Shown: piece by piece, positions 12,238 to 14,298 of the stretch
Layout of the letters: each line of letters starts with the position of its first letter
Position numbering within the stretch: position 1 is the first letter of the stretch
Assembly (NCBI GenBank): GCA_964651505.1
Contig: CAZYXT010000066.1
Location: forward strand, 1 to 14,298
Direction of reading: 5' to 3'
Source: Avisuccinivibrio_A sp964651505
GTDB taxonomy: Bacteria; Pseudomonadota; Gammaproteobacteria; Enterobacterales; Succinivibrionaceae
DNA: 14,298 nt
Notes under the pieces: generated by a model
Told to the model about the DNA's origin: nothing
Database searches by the model: none
The model's input: only the letters and a program-made list of their open reading frames with translations
Program-made: the position numbers and the translations under genes

Positions 12238-14298
12238 CTATTTGCCAAACAGGGCGCCGGGGGCCCACAAAAAAGGCTGCAATATCTCCTGAGCGTTGTA
12301 ATGACCAACGCCTTTGCCGGCCTTTGCCTCAGTCACAATCGAGCGCTGTGCCTGGTTGTATGCCTTGACGGCATCGGGCTTATCGCCTTGCTCCGAGAGG
12401 ATCTTCAAAAATCTGCTCATGATCTCCGAGGAGGTCTCGTCATCGACGAACCAAAGGGTGCCGTAGACGTTCTGCACGCCTTTGCGCATAAAGGTATCGA
12501 CGAAGCTGACCTGATCGACGCCCGGCAAAAACCCAAGCTTGGTAAGCTCGGTCTGCGTCTCCTGAATTTGGGCAGGATCTTGATCTTCCTGATCCTCGAC
12601 ATCCAGATTGGCCTTCAGAGCCGCGGGGACGTAGGTGACGGCCGTATTGCAGGCCGATAAGATCACGTAACGGGTGTGCTCGAAGGTTTGATCGGGCAGG
12701 GCCATGATCTCCCCTGCCGTCAGCAGACCATCATCTTCGGTGGGGATATCCCGGGTCAGGATGTCGGAGCCTTTTGAGGAGCTTAAGTAGAGGAAGCCGT
12801 TGAGCGGGCTTTTGCCCTTAAGATTGTTGTTGGCAGCTGCGATGTAGGTGAGCATGTACGACTCCTTGGGCGAATTTTCCAAAATTTCGCTCAAAGTGCC
12901 GCTTTCGCGCGATTTATCAAGCTCTGCCAAAAAATCGATATTTTTCTTCTCGGATCTTTTGGCCAGGGCCTTGGAAATGCTCATGACCGACGATTGCACA
13001 TTCGAGTAGGGCATGCCGTGGGTTGAGAAGTAGACGATCTCGTACTGATTGTTGAGCAGATGATCGCGCACCCAGTGCTCGGTGGGCTCCTCAGGCGGCG
13101 TGTTTTCAAATTCTTTGCCGAACATGGCCTTGACGCGTGCCAAATCCCGCTCGGGCTCGGCACTGCCGGTGTCAAACAGTACTTCCAAGGCAACGTCGCG
13201 CGTTGCAGGAGAGCCCGGCAGGGAGGAGCAGACATTGGCAATTTCGCTGACGGTGCCTTCAAGCAGAGCCATGGGGAAATTGCTGTTGTCGGCATTTGCG
13301 ATGGCAAACAAGGTCTTGACCTTGCCTGAGACGGCAGGCTTTTTGAGCACATCGATGAAGCTCGGCCTCAAATAGGCGATGTCATGATGCTCGATCAAAA
13401 AATCCTGCACGCCGTTTTGATCAACCGAGGAGATCAAGGCGCCAAAGGGGATCTGCGACAAGAAGCCGTCGCTGATGACGTACAGCCTCTTAAAGTCTGC
13501 AATCTGATCGGCAACGGGCAAGATCAGGCAGTCGTACAAAGTGCTTAAAATGCGGTTGGTTTCGTCGACCGTCTCTTGGAAATATTGAGGCGTGTCGTAC
13601 CCTGCTTCATCTTTGAGCCGCGGCCAGCCGCACTCGAGGTAATTGACCATAAAGTCGTCGCGGATGAGCTTGTCGGTATCCTGCTTTAAGACATTAACGC
13701 CGGTGCAGGATACCTTGTCGGCGGTGATGACCGTTATTAAAAGCTTATCGGGCAGCTGTGTGTACATGAGCACTGCATCATCGGCAGTGATGTGCTCTTG
13801 CACCATCTTGATGTCGACGCGGGAGGCTGACTCGAATATAAGCTTGTCCTGAGGATACTCCTGTTCCCACTGCTGCATGATCTGCGCGTAATCTTGGTCA
13901 AGCTTGTTGATGCGATCTAGGATCTTTTGCTGCTCTCTTATGAGCAGTTCATAGCGGCTTTTTTCATCGGCGGATGCATCGGCGGCAGGCTCTGCCATCT
14001 GCGGCAGGGATTTTTGGGCCGCATCCTGTTCTTTCTTCAGTGCCGAGATCTTTTGGAACAGCTCCTGTTTGCCCGGATCCATGAATTTGATGTCAGCCAA
14101 AGCCATGCTTGCCTTTTGGATCTCGTTGTTAAGCGTGTCGCCAAGCTTTAAGAGATCATCCAAATAGCGTTGCTCGCGGGTTTGGTCGTACAAAGCCGAG
14201 CAGACGGTTTGGGCCTCGGTGTAAAGATCTTTTTTGCCTGCCATGTATTCGCCAAAGTTCTCGGCAGCCGAAACCGAAACATACAGTGAGGTAACAAG
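12238..14298 (-). CDS. CHAT-domain caspase-like peptidase, 5' end outside window
   Basis: The frame is open to the window edge, so the N-terminus is missing; an ATG at 14244 is internal. Numbering from that Met, residues 1-45 look like the end of a helical repeat region, about 60-130 is a coiled coil, and 155-668 is a CHAT domain. RLYVISDGFLSQIPFGAL (254-271), YFSTHG with the catalytic His409, ILSACNTA with the nucleophile Cys532, LWFVDDE (597-603) and the terminal PFLWAP segment identify it. CHAT proteins are caspase-fold peptidases, often with TPR repeats. Some 122 residues separate His from Cys, and an acidic Gln-rich insert follows the Cys (about 545-570). Substrate unknown. Confidence 0.9.
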   Translation of the reverse strand, partial: LVTSLYVSVSAAENFGEYMAGKKDLYTEAQTVCSALYDQTREQRYLDDLLKLGDTLNNEIQKASMALADIKFMDPGKQELFQKISALKKEQDAAQKSLPQMAEPAADASADEKSRYELLIREQQKILDRINKLDQDYAQIMQQWEQEYPQDKLIFESASRVDIKMVQEHITADDAVLMYTQLPDKLLITVITADKVSCTGVNVLKQDTDKLIRDDFMVNYLECGWPRLKDEAGYDTPQYFQETVDETNRILSTLYDCLILPVADQIADFKRLYVISDGFLSQIPFGALISSVDQNGVQDFLIEHHDIAYLRPSFIDVLKKPAVSGKVKTLFAIANADNSNFPMALLEGTVSEIANVCSSLPGSPATRDVALEVLFDTGSAEPERDLARVKAMFGKEFENTPPEEPTEHWVRDHLLNNQYEIVYFSTHGMPYSNVQSSVMSISKALAKRSEKKNIDFLAELDKSRESGTLSEILENSPKESYMLTYIAAANNNLKGKSPLNGFLYLSSSKGSDILTRDIPTEDDGLLTAGEIMALPDQTFEHTRYVILSACNTAVTYVPAALKANLDVEDQEDQDPAQIQETQTELTKLGFLPGVDQVSFVDTFMRKGVQNVYGTLWFVDDETSSEIMSRFLKILSEQGDKPDAVKAYNQAQRSIVTEAKAGKGVGHYNAQEILQPFLWAPGALFGK

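Noticed and set aside
12238..14298. CHAT protein as part of a type III-E CRISPR system
   Set aside because: No CRISPR array or cas gene lies in the window; the visible neighbours are a membrane-anchored protein and an exported HExxH protein.

Overview
The window is a bacterial core-genome stretch carrying the complete spc operon and the complete alpha operon, followed by a convergent accessory locus. Gene order, protein lengths, and the near-identity of the RNA polymerase alpha C-terminal domains to the E. coli sequence point to a gammaproteobacterium. A host-associated anaerobe of the Succinivibrionaceae/Aeromonadales type is a guess only; nothing here fixes the family.

Positions 1-5962 hold the spc operon: an extended -10 promoter and a 5'-end hairpin, then rplN, rplX, rplE, rpsN, rpsH, rplF, rplR, rpsE, rpmD, rplO, secY and rpmJ, closed by a perfect 14-bp intrinsic terminator. 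These genes encode ribosomal proteins L14, L24, L5, S14, S8, L6, L18, S5, L30, L15, the SecY translocon channel and L36. L15 carries a basic C-terminal tail of about 58 residues. A hairpin encloses the rplE start, where S8 represses the operon in E. coli. Another hairpin separates rplO from secY.

Positions 5963-10447 hold the alpha operon. Its leader contains a promoter, a perfect CRP-type dyad and a clear S4-type pseudoknot at the rpsM start. Then come rpsM, rpsK (with an Ala/Pro-rich N-terminal extension), rpsD, a first rpoA, rplQ and a SECOND, divergent rpoA, ending in a strong terminator. The two alpha subunits keep almost identical C-terminal domains, but their N-terminal assembly domains have decayed in complementary places. 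The first copy lost the Arg-Arg pair and neighbouring residues that contact beta, yet keeps the region that contacts beta-prime. The second does the reverse. This predicts an obligate alpha heterodimer with assigned positions in RNA polymerase and is the most interesting signal in the window. Two distinct alphas are known in Francisella; I do not know of a report for this arrangement with rplQ between them.

Positions 10515-14298 (minus strand) hold a three-gene set pointing toward the alpha operon. It comprises a CHAT-domain caspase-like peptidase (5' end outside the window, His/Cys dyad visible), an unrecognised membrane-anchored or lipoprotein helical protein with four exported cysteines, and an exported protein with an HERLH zinc-metallopeptidase motif. 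Tight spacing suggests co-transcription; a peptidase-based system is possible but its function is unknown.
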